Source: Patescibacteria group bacterium (GTDB taxonomy: Bacteria; Patescibacteriota; Patescibacteriia; Patescibacteriales; JAQVLT01). From it: a stretch of 39,483 nt of DNA. Numbering within the stretch: position 1 is the first letter of the stretch; each line of letters opens with the position of its first letter. Below the pieces are notes generated by a model. The model saw nothing but the letters and a program-made list of their open reading frames with translations. It ran no database searches and was not told the origin of the DNA. Shown one piece after another: positions 23,087 through 31,152 of this stretch. Location of the stretch: the NCBI GenBank assembly GCA_028704015.1, contig JAQVLT010000001.1:1-39483 (forward strand). Direction: 5' to 3'. The position numbers and the translations under genes are program-made.

Positions 23087-24298
23087 ATGATAATACTAGG
23101 CATTGAAACAAGTTGCGATGAAACCGCGGCGTCGGTGATTGAGGGAAAAGGCGACCACGTGGAAATATTGTCAAATGTCGTTTCTTCGCAAATTGAAATA
23201 CATAAAAAATACGGCGGCGTCGTTCCGGAAGTGGCCGCGCGTGAGCATGTTTTGAATATCTTGCCGGTTATCAATGAAGCTTTGGAAAAAACTGACCTCT
23301 CTCCCCAGCCCCCTCTCCTAATTAAGAGAGGGGTGGCGAGCCGCGCAAGCCGGGGAGAGGTAGACGCAATCGCCGTCACCACCGGGCCTGGTCTCATTAC
23401 CTCCCTAATCGTCGGCGTGGAAACAGCCAAAACTTTGGCTTGCGCTTGGAATATTCCCTTAATCAGCATTAATCACATTGAAGGACACATATACGCCAAT
23501 TTCATTGGCGAAAATTCCAAATTACAAATTCCAAATTACAAACAAATCTCAAATTCCAAAATCCAAAATCCAAAAGTTAAATTTCCTGTTCTAATTTTAA
23601 CCGTGTCGGGTGGACATAATTTGTTAGTCTTGATGACCGGCCATGGCAAATATAAAATTATTGGCGAGACTCTTGATGACGCGGCCGGTGAAGCATTTGA
23701 TAAAGCCGCACAAATCCTCGGCCTCGGTTATCCCGGAGGACCGGCTATTTCAGCTGCGGCTGAAAAATTCCAAGCACCAAACACTAAATCCCAAACAAAT
23801 CTCAAAATTCAAAATTCAAATTCCAAAAATAAATCTAAAATCTTAAATCTAAAATCTGAAATTTCCCTCCCTCGCCCCATGTTTGATTCAAAAAATTATG
23901 ATTTTTCATTTTCCGGATTAAAAACCGCCTTGCTATACAAAGTTAAGCAAGATCCAAACTATAAAAAAAGAATAAACGAATATGCTCACGAATTCCAGCA
24001 AGCCGCGATTGATGTTTTGATTTCTAAGACTATAAAAGCCGCCAAAGAATATAAAGTTAAAACCATAATGCTCTCAGGCGGCGTCTCGGCAAACAAAGAA
24101 TTACGAATTCAAATGGAAAACGCCATTAAAGAAAAATTACCAACCGCAAACTACCATCTGCCGAACTTAAATTATACAACCGACAATGCCGCAATGATTG
24201 CCACAGCCGGATATTTCAAATTTAGAAGGCAAAAAAACGTTTTTTTGCCTTCATCGTGGAATAAAATTCAAGCTGACTGCAACCAAAAATTAAAATAA
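23087..24298 (+). CDS. tsaD: tRNA N6-adenosine threonylcarbamoyltransferase TsaD with repeat-derived insertions
   Basis: Transfers the threonylcarbamoyl group to A37 of ANN-reading tRNAs with TsaB/TsaE. Family hallmarks: MIILGIETSCDETAASV at the N-terminus, the metal motif HIEGH at 130-134, VSGGHN near 173, YPGGPA near 215, FSFSGLKTA near 273 and TDNAAMIA near 365. ATG 23087 gives the canonical N-terminus; a longer frame from 23051 adds 12 atypical residues. Length is 403 versus about 335-345 normally. The excess is accounted for by in-frame repeat-like segments at about residues 70-91 (CTCTCCCC hairpin unit), 142-163 and 228-260 (Asn/Lys/Ser-rich AAATTCCAAA words). A 28-bp palindrome lies near the C-terminus. 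All catalytic motifs survive. Confidence 0.96.
   Translation: MIILGIETSCDETAASVIEGKGDHVEILSNVVSSQIEIHKKYGGVVPEVAAREHVLNILPVINEALEKTDLSPQPPLLIKRGVASRASRGEVDAIAVTTGPGLITSLIVGVETAKTLACAWNIPLISINHIEGHIYANFIGENSKLQIPNYKQISNSKIQNPKVKFPVLILTVSGGHNLLVLMTGHGKYKIIGETLDDAAGEAFDKAAQILGLGYPGGPAISAAAEKFQAPNTKSQTNLKIQNSNSKNKSKILNLKSEISLPRPMFDSKNYDFSFSGLKTALLYKVKQDPNYKKRINEYAHEFQQAAIDVLISKTIKAAKEYKVKTIMLSGGVSANKELRIQMENAIKEKLPTANYHLPNLNYTTDNAAMIATAGYFKFRRQKNVFLPSSWNKIQADCNQKLK
23296..23360. repeat. In-frame hairpin unit 1 in tsaD
   Basis: Outer arms CCTCTCTCCCC and GGGGAGAGG, inner arms CCCTCTC and GAGAGGG around CTAATTAA. Translated as an insertion between the ALEK helix and DAIAVTTGPGL of TsaD. Confidence 0.8.
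23515..23580. repeat. In-frame AT-rich repeat 2 in tsaD
   Basis: Repeated words of the type AAATTCCAAATTACAAA and CCAAAATCCAAAATCC, encoding a Ser/Asn/Lys/Gln-rich loop just before the VLILTVSGGHN strand. Same vocabulary as intergenic DNA at 4458-4580. Confidence 0.65.
23771..23868. repeat. In-frame AT-rich repeat 3 in tsaD
   Basis: CAAGCACCAAACACTAAATC followed by CAAAATTCAAAATTCAAATT words; encodes about 32 Asn/Lys/Ser-rich residues between YPGGPA and LPRPMFD. Matches the vocabulary of the intergenic element at 4458-4580. Confidence 0.7.
24225..24252. repeat. In-frame 28-bp perfect palindrome 4 in tsaD
   Basis: GAAGGCAAAAAAAC and its exact complement without loop. Read as RRQKNVFLPS in the C-terminal region. 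Confidence 0.85.
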
Positions 24299-24330
24299 AA
24301 AAACGAGCCAACAATCTGGCCCGTTTTTTT
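24297..24330. terminator. Bidirectional terminator
   Basis: AAAAAAACG-GCCA / TGGC-CGTTTTTTT stem with a 6-nt loop, shared by tsaD (+) and the converging 24348-24674 gene (-). Confidence 0.8.
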
Positions 24331-24347
24331 ATATTTTGTTATTATCT

Positions 24348-24674
24348 TTAAGCAGCAAGCTCAAAATTATTACCATCTTTACCATCCTCTTTGCTTGTTT
24401 CTGCTTTTATCATCTGTATTATTCCGTTTAAATCAATTTCATCGTTCAACTTACAATCAGCAAAACTCAATTTTTCTTTTGCTAAAAGAGAAAGAAAATT
24501 CCTGGGAAAATTAGCATCTTGAACATAACTTCCAATTCTACTATAAACTTCCGGATTACTTCCAAGAGACTTGTTTACCCCGGCGTCTTTAATTGCCGCC
24601 AATAACTCCGACTTAGAATTTTCTAATTCCGCTAAAATAGCTTGATTAACGTCGTTTATCTTTTCAATACTCAT
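24348..24674 (-). CDS. Small acidic protein of unknown function
   Basis: 108 residues, largely helical and acidic (INDVNQAILAELENSKSELL, then DEIDLNGIIQMIKAETSKEDGKDG). No membrane segment and no recognisable catalytic motif. The ATG at 24674 lies 1 nt after the ppsA stop, so the two genes are very probably co-transcribed and translationally coupled. A link to PEP synthase regulation is possible but nothing in the sequence resembles the known PpsR kinase-phosphorylase. Followed by a terminator. Confidence 0.7.
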   Translation of the reverse strand: MSIEKINDVNQAILAELENSKSELLAAIKDAGVNKSLGSNPEVYSRIGSYVQDANFPRNFLSLLAKEKLSFADCKLNDEIDLNGIIQMIKAETSKEDGKDGNNFELAA

Positions 24675-24675
24675 A

Positions 24676-27054
24676 TTATTTATTATTTTTCTTTTTTAAT
24701 TTATTTAACATCATTGTCGTCTTAATCACAGTATCAGGTATCAACGACATGCTATCAATCCCCCAGCGCGCCAGATCGGCGGCGAAATCTGGAAAGTCGC
24801 TGGGCGCTTGGCCGCAGATGCCAACTTTGCGGCCGGTCTCTTTGCCTACTTTTATCAATTCTTTGATCATCATTTTTACTGATGAATTTTTCTCGTTGGC
24901 CGCGCCAACCACTCCCAAGCCGCCGGAATCGCGGTCTATTCCGAGCATTAATTGCGTCAAATCATTGGAGCCGATAGAAAAACCGTCAAAAATTTTGGCA
25001 AACTCGCGCGCCAAAATAAAATTAGTCGGGATTTCCGCCATCACATAAACCTCGAGTCCGTTCACGCCGCGTTTAAGTCCGTGCTTCGCCATGATGGCGA
25101 AAACTTTTTGACCTTCTTCAATCGTGCGGCAGAATGGTACCATGATTTTTAAATTAGTTAAGCTCATTTTATCGCGCACGCGCTTTAACGCTGCGCATTC
25201 CAATTCAAAAGCCGGTAAAAATTTCGAGGTGTAATAACGATTAGCGCCGCGCCAGCCGATCATCGGATTTGATTCCACCGGTTCGAACTCTTTTCCGCCG
25301 ATTAAATTCGCGTATTCATTGGATTTAAAATCCGACAAACGCACAATCACGTCTTTGGGATAAAATGCCGCGGCGATTTTTGCCACGCCTTCGCTCAATT
25401 TATCAATGAAATAATCAGACTTCTTCGCGTAACCGATAGTCAACTTTTCAATTTGCTTTTTTGCGACCGCGTCTTGTAAATTATTAAAATTAAGCAAGGC
25501 AAGCGGATGAATTTTGATAAAATTATTAATAATAAATTCCAATCTTGCCAAACCTACGCCGTCATTGGGAATCATCGAGGCGGAGAAAGCCAAATCCGGT
25601 TCGCCCAAATTCATCATGATTTTCGTTTTTGGACGGCGCAAATTTTTAACGTTGGTTTTGCTTACTTTAATCGGCAGAACTCCATCATAAACAAAACCCT
25701 CATCGCCGCGCGAACAATCAATCGTCACTTTGTCACCGGTTTTTAATTTCTGACTGGCTTTTTCCGTTCCCACCACGCAAGGAATTCCCAATTCGCGTGA
25801 TACGATCGCCGCGTGGCAAGTGCGCCCGCCCTTGTCTGTCACGATGGCGGAAGCGATTTTCATAATTGGCTCCCAATCAGGATCGGTCATATCGGTAACC
25901 AAAACTTCGCCCGCCTTGAAAGTGCTAATATCTTTAACATTCATGATGCGATTAACTTCACCACCGGCGGCTTTGCTCCCGACACTCTGGCCGGAAATAA
26001 TAACTTTTCCCGCGCCGCTCACTCGGTAATTTTCAATAACATTGTAATCGCGCGCGCTCTGGACAGTTTCCGGACGGGCTTGCACTATATACAATTTATT
26101 TTCTTGTCCATCCAAAGCCCATTCAATATCCATCGGACGTTTATAGTGTTTTTCAATTTGCATGGCCCAATCGGCTAATTGCAAAACTTGTTTGTCATTA
26201 ATCGCGTAGCGCGCCTGATCAACCTGGCTTACCGGAATATTAATAGTCGGATGAACCGCGCCTTTTTTATTGTAGATCATTTTTTCCGCTTTGCCACCGA
26301 CCGAACGAGAAATTATTGCGCGGGTTGGTTTGAATACCATGAATTCATCCGGGCTGACACGGCCTTTGACAATATTTTCTCCCAAGCCGTAAATTGATTG
26401 GATCAAAACTACATCCTTAAACCCCGATTCAGTATCAATCGTAAAAATCACGCCGGAAGAACCAAGATCTGAGCGCACCATTTTTTGCACGCCGACCGAC
26501 AAAGCGATTTTGAAATGATCAAAACCCTTGTCGGCGCGATAAGAAATCGCCCGCACGGTAAAAAGCGAGGCCACGCATTTGCGCACGGCAGTCAAAAGAT
26601 CTTCCGGACCGGAAATATTCAAATAAGTTTCCTGCGCGCCGGCAAAAGAAGCATCGACAGTATCCTCGGCGGTAGCAGAAGAACGAACCGCCACGTGAAC
26701 GTTCTGTGTTTTATAAAATTTGGAAAGTTTCTGATAATTAATTAAAATTTCTTTCTTTAAATTATCTGGAAATTCAGTTTTAATAATCGCTTGCTGCACT
26801 AGTTTGGCGCGTTTAAATAAATCTGTGACATCTTTCGTGTCCATACCCTTAAGAATTGATTTAATTTCATTCATGAGACCGGTTTTTTTCATATACTCCA
26901 TGTAAGCGTCAGCCGAGGTGGCAAAACCAAAAGGCACGCGCATACCCTGTTTGGTCACCTTGCGGTACATTTCTCCCAATGACGCGTTCTTGCCGCCGAA
27001 CTGCGGCACATCTTTAATTCCGATTTGATCGTAAAATTTGATTAACTTACTCAT
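24676..27054 (-). CDS. ppsA: Phosphoenolpyruvate synthase
   Basis: Converts pyruvate, ATP and water to PEP, AMP and phosphate, feeding gluconeogenesis. 792 residues, normal for PpsA. The N-terminal ATP-binding domain starts FGGKNASLGEMYR and contains AVRSSATAEDTVDASFAGAQ. The swivelling phosphohistidine domain has GGRTCHAAIVSRELGIPCVV with the catalytic His near 414. The C-terminal PEP/pyruvate barrel ends with GKVGICGQAPSDFPDFA, including the catalytic Cys. The frame opens with a TTG at 27075, inside a repeat; ATG 27054 (MSKLIKFYDQIG) gives the canonical N-terminus. AAATTAATGCGAATGC-type repeat words abut the start. Confidence 0.97.
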   Translation of the reverse strand: MSKLIKFYDQIGIKDVPQFGGKNASLGEMYRKVTKQGMRVPFGFATSADAYMEYMKKTGLMNEIKSILKGMDTKDVTDLFKRAKLVQQAIIKTEFPDNLKKEILINYQKLSKFYKTQNVHVAVRSSATAEDTVDASFAGAQETYLNISGPEDLLTAVRKCVASLFTVRAISYRADKGFDHFKIALSVGVQKMVRSDLGSSGVIFTIDTESGFKDVVLIQSIYGLGENIVKGRVSPDEFMVFKPTRAIISRSVGGKAEKMIYNKKGAVHPTINIPVSQVDQARYAINDKQVLQLADWAMQIEKHYKRPMDIEWALDGQENKLYIVQARPETVQSARDYNVIENYRVSGAGKVIISGQSVGSKAAGGEVNRIMNVKDISTFKAGEVLVTDMTDPDWEPIMKIASAIVTDKGGRTCHAAIVSRELGIPCVVGTEKASQKLKTGDKVTIDCSRGDEGFVYDGVLPIKVSKTNVKNLRRPKTKIMMNLGEPDLAFSASMIPNDGVGLARLEFIINNFIKIHPLALLNFNNLQDAVAKKQIEKLTIGYAKKSDYFIDKLSEGVAKIAAAFYPKDVIVRLSDFKSNEYANLIGGKEFEPVESNPMIGWRGANRYYTSKFLPAFELECAALKRVRDKMSLTNLKIMVPFCRTIEEGQKVFAIMAKHGLKRGVNGLEVYVMAEIPTNFILAREFAKIFDGFSIGSNDLTQLMLGIDRDSGGLGVVGAANEKNSSVKMMIKELIKVGKETGRKVGICGQAPSDFPDFAADLARWGIDSMSLIPDTVIKTTMMLNKLKKKNNK

Positions 27055-27095
27055 AAATATAATGCAAATCCGCAAATTAATGCGAATGCTGCAAA

Positions 27096-27491
27096 TTATT
27101 TTTTAAAATAATTACTATTAAGTACTCTCTTGGGACTTAACCGATATTGCCTAAAATTAACCAATATACCTAAATGCAAATTTAGTGTTACTAAATACCT
27201 TTTTAGTTGAAAATAATCTTCCTTGGTAATAAAATTTTTGGCTTTAAATTCAATAATAATTTTATCATCAATTATAAAATCACAAATGCATCTGACATTA
27301 CCTTGCCCGTATTGTTTATCTTCAAATTTGTATTCCCTGACATATTTTATTTTTTCTTTTTTTAACAATTCTTCAAAATAATCGGCGTATTGTTTTTCAT
27401 TTCGACATATACCCAAGTCTTGGTGTGCCTTAAATAATAAACCAGTAATTTTATAGGACAACTCTTTATGTACTACTTTTTCCTCCTCCAT
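27096..27491 (-). CDS. GxxExxY family protein
   Basis: 131 residues, typical length. The family signature region is ICRNEKQYADYFEELLK (Glu and Tyr conserved) after the helix ITGLLFKAHQDLG. The second half, CDFIIDDKIIIEFKAK, has the D...ExK pattern of PD-(D/E)XK nucleases, to which this family is related. Cellular function is not established for the family. It is bracketed on both sides by AAATTAATGCAAAT-type repeats (27060-27105 and 27490-27605), which may mean it moved as a cassette; that is inference. Confidence 0.85.
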   Translation of the reverse strand: MEEEKVVHKELSYKITGLLFKAHQDLGICRNEKQYADYFEELLKKEKIKYVREYKFEDKQYGQGNVRCICDFIIDDKIIIEFKAKNFITKEDYFQLKRYLVTLNLHLGILVNFRQYRLSPKRVLNSNYFKK

Positions 27492-27605
27492 ATAATAACA
27501 ATGCGAATCCTCAAATTAATGCAAATACCTCAAATAATAAGATAAATTAATTTGCATTTGCGTATTTGAAGCATTCGCATATTAATTTGTAGATTTGCAT
27601 TATAA
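27490..27605. repeat. GCAAAT-type inverted repeat unit
   Basis: TAATGCAAATACCTCAAATAA opposes ATTTGCATTTGCGTATTTGA and a second CATTCGCATATTAATTTGTA arm. A family member is at 27060-27105 on the other side of the GxxExxY gene; relatives at 10613-10680 and 38705-38749. Confidence 0.5.
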
Positions 27606-27968
27606 TTTTATCTTCCGACTCCACTCATAAATATACGGTATCTCCCACCACTCGCCGTTTAAAGTTTTGACAATGCCCATTACTGAAATGACCAATAACG
27701 CCAGCATAAAAAGCTGACCAAGAAGCGGCACCCACATGAAAAGCATGCCGAGAACTTCCAGGGCAAATAAAACCAAACCTTGCTTGGCATGAAATTGCGC
27801 GAACTCGGATTTTTTCTTAGTTAAAAGCGGAATGAGAAAAAGAATCCAAATATAAGAAAACGCCACCACGCCTTTATTATTTTCTACGTCATTTTCGCGC
27901 GATGTTTTCGGTTTATCCGCCGAAGCCTTGGCGGAGGAGGACTGTTTTTCTTTTTTTATTGTAGTCAT
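27600..27968 (-). CDS. Small polytopic membrane protein (DUF4870/Tic20-like)
   Basis: 122 residues. A polar N-terminus is followed by three hydrophobic segments: VVAFSYIWILFLIPLL, GLVLFALEVLGMLFMWVPLLG and LFMLALLVISVMGIVKTL. The pattern, with FAQFHAKQGLVLF between helices 1 and 2, is typical of the DUF4870 family of small membrane proteins. N-terminal residues SSAKASADK are encoded by a palindrome (27916-27935, TCCGCC...GGCGGA) read in frame, and lie in a region predicted to be disordered. Function unknown. Confidence 0.85.
   Translation of the reverse strand: MTTIKKEKQSSSAKASADKPKTSRENDVENNKGVVAFSYIWILFLIPLLTKKKSEFAQFHAKQGLVLFALEVLGMLFMWVPLLGQLFMLALLVISVMGIVKTLNGEWWEIPYIYEWSRKIKL
27916..27935. 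repeat. In-frame CCGCC/GGCGG palindrome
   Basis: TCCGCC (27916-27921) and GGCGGA (27930-27935) around GAAGCCTT, translated as SSAKASADK-like residues. Same core as the two inserts splitting the tRNA-Glu fragment. Confidence 0.7.
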
Positions 27969-28099
27969 AAATTTTATGAAACGCGTAACATAAAATGTGA
28001 AATGTTATTATGTTATACATTGCTAATTATACAATTAAATTATACCATATGAAACCAAAACCTTAAAGCTATAAGCTCCAAGCTCAAAGCTAAAATAAC

Positions 28100-28128
28100 T
28101 TGCTTTTTCACCTAAAATTGAATAGAAT
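28100..28128 (+). promoter_or_regulatory. Probable promoter for trxB
   Basis: -35 TTGCTT (28100-28105), 17-nt spacer, -10 TAGAAT (28123-28128). The leader of about 80 nt contains a CTGCCGGCAG palindrome (28173-28182). AAGCTATAAGCTCC-type words lie just upstream at 28065-28094. Confidence 0.55.
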
Positions 28129-28217
28129 AGGGTTATAAATAATTTTTAATTTTACATTGTCATTTTGCATTCCTGCCGGCAGGCAGGTTGAATTTTTGCA
28201 TTTTGATTTATAAACGT

Positions 28218-29165
28218 ATGTACGATCTTATAATCATCGGTTCCGGCCCGGCCGGCATGACGGCCGCCATTTACGCCGCACGGCGAGAAATGAAAACTTT
28301 AATCATCGGCAAAGAGCTCGGCGGTCAAGTCATTTGGGCATCGGAAATTGAAAATTACCCGGGCTTTAAATCCATTAGTAATTACGACTTAATTTCCAAA
28401 ATGTCTGAACAAGTCAAGGCTTTAGGCGTGGAAATAAAAACTGATGAAGTCCAAAAGATTGAAAAAAATGAGGATGGAAATTTCTCACTCTTTACTTCGA
28501 AAGATAAATTAGAAGCGAAAACTGTGCTTTTAGCTATCGGCTTATCACCGCGCCGCTTAGCGATTCCGGGCGAACAGGAATTCTCCGGCAAAGGCGTTTC
28601 TTATTGTGCGAATTGCGACGGACCATTTTATAAAAATAAAAATGTAGCTGTAGTTGGCGGCGGAAATTCCGCTTTGGACGCGGCTGAAGTATTATCCAAA
28701 ATCGCCAAACAAGTATACCTCATTCACCGTCGTGATGAATTCCGTGGTTTTGAAGCTCTCCTTGATGAAGTAAAAAATAAAACAAATATTGAGTTATTAT
28801 TAAATAGTGAAATTAAGGAAATTACAGGCGCAAACAAGGTAGAAAAAATAAAAGTGTTAAATATCCAAACCCAAACGGAAAGAGAAGTCGCAGTCGATGG
28901 AGTTTTTATTGAAGTTGGTCGCATCGCTTCCACGGATATCATCGCTGATTTAGCCGAACGAGATGAAAAAAATCAAATTTTAGTTGATGAAAAATTCATG
29001 ACCAAGACTCCCGGACTTTTCGCCGCCGGCGACGTGGTGCGCGGAGAATTTAAACAAATTACCATCGCCTGCGGCCAAGCCACTATCGCCGCTCTCGCTG
29101 CTTATCAATATTTGCAACTGAAACAAGGTAAGAGTGGAATGGTATTTGACAGGGCGAAACATTAA
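28218..29165 (+). CDS. trxB: Thioredoxin reductase
   Basis: FAD- and NADPH-dependent flavoenzyme that reduces thioredoxin. 315 residues, normal for the low-molecular-weight bacterial type. The FAD-binding GSGPAG is at 8-13, the redox centre CANC at 130-133, the NADPH-binding GGGNSALDAAE near 147 and HRRDEF near 170, and the second FAD motif GLFAAGDVV in the C-terminal third. ATG 28218 gives the standard MYDLIIIGSGPAG N-terminus; the longer frame from TTG 28188 runs into a palindromic repeat and is rejected. A terminator inside a repeat unit follows at 29233. Confidence 0.97.
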   Translation: MYDLIIIGSGPAGMTAAIYAARREMKTLIIGKELGGQVIWASEIENYPGFKSISNYDLISKMSEQVKALGVEIKTDEVQKIEKNEDGNFSLFTSKDKLEAKTVLLAIGLSPRRLAIPGEQEFSGKGVSYCANCDGPFYKNKNVAVVGGGNSALDAAEVLSKIAKQVYLIHRRDEFRGFEALLDEVKNKTNIELLLNSEIKEITGANKVEKIKVLNIQTQTEREVAVDGVFIEVGRIASTDIIADLAERDEKNQILVDEKFMTKTPGLFAAGDVVRGEFKQITIACGQATIAALAAYQYLQLKQGKSGMVFDRAKH

Positions 29166-29183
29166 GCAAAGGGGTTAATAAAT

Positions 29184-29315
29184 AGCAAACAGTAATTAGC
29201 AAATAGGGATAAAAAATAATTAAAAATATTATAAAAAAACCGCTGGATATTCTCCAACGGTTTTTGCAATTATAAAAATTCCCTGTTTACTATTTACTAA
29301 TTACTGTTTACTTCT
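29184..29315. repeat. AT-rich inverted repeat enclosing a terminator
   Basis: Outer arms: AATAGCAAACAGTAATTAGC on the left and TACTAATTACTGTTTAC on the right. The inner hairpin (29233-29265, AAACCGCTGGA with TCCAACGGTTT, flanked by A- and T-tracts) is a bidirectional terminator for trxB (+) and the ABC permease (-). Related GTAAACAGTAAATAG words are in frame in the O-antigen-ligase-like gene. Confidence 0.7.
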
Positions 29316-29316
29316 C

Positions 29317-30063
29317 CTATACTTCAATCTTTGTAAATAAATAAGCACCAACGATTATTAAAATAAAAGTAATCGCGCTCATCACCAACAAATCTGTATG
29401 CAGGCTGAAATGCGAAACGCCAATTAAAGCGCCGCGCAATCCATCAATGCCATAAGTCAATGGATCAATTTTAGTAACTGTGGCAATCGCTTTTGGTAGA
29501 TTAGTTAAAGGAAATAAAGCGCCGGAAAGAAAGAATATCGGCATTACTAAAAAATTCATAATCAATTGAAAGCCCTGCATATCTTCCAATACTGAAGCAA
29601 TCGCGGTGCCAAGCGCCGTAAAAAGCAAAGCAATTAAAAACATAAAGAGAAGCGCCATGGGTAGCATCGCTAGACTATATATTCTAAAACCGAAAATAAA
29701 AGTAAGACACAAGACTATTACGCCTTGTAGCACCGCAACTGTCGCGCCGCCCAAAGTGCGTCCAAACATAATTTTTAGACGAGATACCGGTGCGACCAAT
29801 GTTTCTTTTAAAAAGCCAAACTGCCGATCCCAAATTATTTCAATGCCGGAAAAAACCGCCGTAAACAAAATACTCATCGCAATCACGCCGGGTGCAAGAA
29901 ATTCCAGATAATTGCCGCCTCCGGCCTTGGCATACACCGGGCCAAAACCAAAACCTAAAGCTACCAAAAATAATATTGGCTGGCCAAGTGAACCAACAAT
30001 GCGCGCTCTCGATCGCAAATACCTTTTAATTTGTCTTAACCAAAGTATATAAATTGCGTTCAT
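29317..30063 (-). CDS. ABC-2 type transporter permease
   Basis: 248 residues with about six membrane segments, the size and layout of DrrB/ABC-2 exporter permeases. The N-terminal amphipathic stretch YILWLRQIKRYLRSRARIVG precedes the first helix, and FLVMPIFFLSGALFPLTNLP is the conserved late motif of the family. It pairs with the ATPase encoded upstream (30320-31117) on the same strand, separated by a repeat-filled gap of 256 nt. The substrate is likely a drug, lipid or glycan; the sequence does not say which. Confidence 0.93.
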   Translation of the reverse strand: MNAIYILWLRQIKRYLRSRARIVGSLGQPILFLVALGFGFGPVYAKAGGGNYLEFLAPGVIAMSILFTAVFSGIEIIWDRQFGFLKETLVAPVSRLKIMFGRTLGGATVAVLQGVIVLCLTFIFGFRIYSLAMLPMALLFMFLIALLFTALGTAIASVLEDMQGFQLIMNFLVMPIFFLSGALFPLTNLPKAIATVTKIDPLTYGIDGLRGALIGVSHFSLHTDLLVMSAITFILIIVGAYLFTKIEV

Positions 30064-30087
30064 ATTTTCATTAGCTTTAAGGTTATA

Positions 30088-30107
30088 CCTGCCTGCCGGC
30101 AGGCAGG
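30088..30107. repeat. CCTGCC perfect palindrome
   Basis: The 20-bp CCTGCCTGCCGGCAGGCAGG. Exact copy at 35687-35706 and near copy at 36683-36702; related units at 9302-9331, 11889-11909 and 28173-28186. Confidence 0.9.
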
Positions 30108-30199
30108 GCTTTTAGCTGTTAGGGCAATAATTTTAAAAAATCAATTTATTTTTTGTCATTCAGAAAAGAGCAACGGAAATATTTATTACCCGCCCAGCC

Positions 30200-30283
30200 A
30201 TAAATGGCAGGACTATGTTTTTCCGGTAAGCCCCATTAATGGGGTTTTTGTTTCTGTTAGCCCAATCCATTCATGGTTGGGCG
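30200..30283. repeat. Composite three-hairpin element, second copy
   Basis: CCCAGCCATAAATGGCAGG, then CCCCATTAATGGGG followed by five T, then GCCCAATCCATTCATGGTTG continuing to GGGC. Same order as 9205-9337. It lies between the ABC ATPase and permease genes, so the middle hairpin could modulate read-through on one strand. Confidence 0.7.
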
Positions 30284-30319
30284 ATTTTGGCGCAACTTAA
30301 AGCTAAACCTAAAAGCTGT

Positions 30320-31117
30320 CTATCTTCGCCACATCGCTCGATGTTGCCGCATTCCTTCGGCGGCGCTAGCATTTTCGTCGCGCAAGCCGTCACCGGTTAA
30401 TTTTAAAAAGGCGTCTTCCAAACTATCTTTCCCGGTTTGTTTTTTCAAATCTTCCGCCGTGCCCATGGCCACGATTTTTCCATGATCCATAATGGCAATC
30501 CGGTGCGAAATTTTTTCTGCCTCTTCCATATAATGTGTGGTAAGAAAAACGGTGAGCTGCCTTTCTTTATTTAATTTTTCAATATACGTCCAAATATGAT
30601 TTCTAGTCTGAGGGTCTAGGCCAAGTGTTGGCTCATCAAGAAATAAAATCTCGGGCAGATGAATTAGCCCACGAGCGATCTCCAAACGTCTTTTCATGCC
30701 ACCGGAAAATTTCTTTACTAATTCATCCTTACGATCCCAAAGCTCTACAAATTTTAGCATTTCTTCAATTCTATCCCGTCTTGCTTTTTTCTCTTTCAAA
30801 CCATAGAGCACCCCATGAAATTCCAAATTTTCAAAAGCCGTAAGCTCATCGTCCAAACTTGGATCTTGGAAAACAATGCCAAAAGACTGGCGAACTTTAT
30901 TATGTTCGTGAAGCGGATTATAACCATTAATATGCAATTCCCCGCTAGTCGGATGAAGAAGCGTAGTTAATATTTTTATAGTCGTAGTTTTGCCGGCGCC
31001 ATTAGGTCCAAGAAATGCAAATACCTCGCCTTTCCCCACGGAGAAAGAAATATTATCAACGGCAGTGAAGCCATTAAATTTTTTTGTTAAATTTTTTACT
31101 TCAATGATATTTTCCAT
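30320..31117 (-). CDS. ABC transporter ATP-binding protein (DrrA-like)
   Basis: About 265 residues, the nucleotide-binding subunit of an ABC-2 exporter. Walker A GPNGAGKTT at 37-45, the signature SGGMKRRLEIARGL near 133, Walker B EILFLDEPTLGLDP near 152, and the switch His in LTTHYMEEAE. ATG 31117 is chosen over ATG 31132 because the upstream ATG overlaps the promoter: TTGAAT, 17 nt, TATAAT place the transcription start at or next to the A of ATG 31117, a leaderless mRNA. The -35 overlaps the stop codon of the MFS gene. The charged C-terminal tail (GLRDENASAAEGMRQHRAMW) resembles tails of DrrA-type ATPases. Confidence 0.95.
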   Translation of the reverse strand: MENIIEVKNLTKKFNGFTAVDNISFSVGKGEVFAFLGPNGAGKTTTIKILTTLLHPTSGELHINGYNPLHEHNKVRQSFGIVFQDPSLDDELTAFENLEFHGVLYGLKEKKARRDRIEEMLKFVELWDRKDELVKKFSGGMKRRLEIARGLIHLPEILFLDEPTLGLDPQTRNHIWTYIEKLNKERQLTVFLTTHYMEEAEKISHRIAIMDHGKIVAMGTAEDLKKQTGKDSLEDAFLKLTGDGLRDENASAAEGMRQHRAMWRR

Positions 31118-31123
31118 AACTAA

Positions 31124-31152
31124 ATTATACATCGCTCTAAATACTTATTCAA
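31124..31152 (-). promoter_or_regulatory. Promoter of the ABC exporter genes, probably leaderless
   Basis: -35 TTGAAT (31147-31152), 17-nt spacer, -10 TATAAT (31124-31129); six nt separate the -10 from the ATG at 31117. Confidence 0.7.

Noticed and set aside
23515-23868. CRISPR-like or tandem repeat array
   Set aside because: Repeated words are degenerate, irregularly spaced and inside the tsaD frame; no constant repeat-spacer pattern and no cas genes.
24348-24674. PpsR-type regulator of PEP synthase next to ppsA
   Set aside because: The protein is far too short and lacks the P-loop of the DUF299 family.
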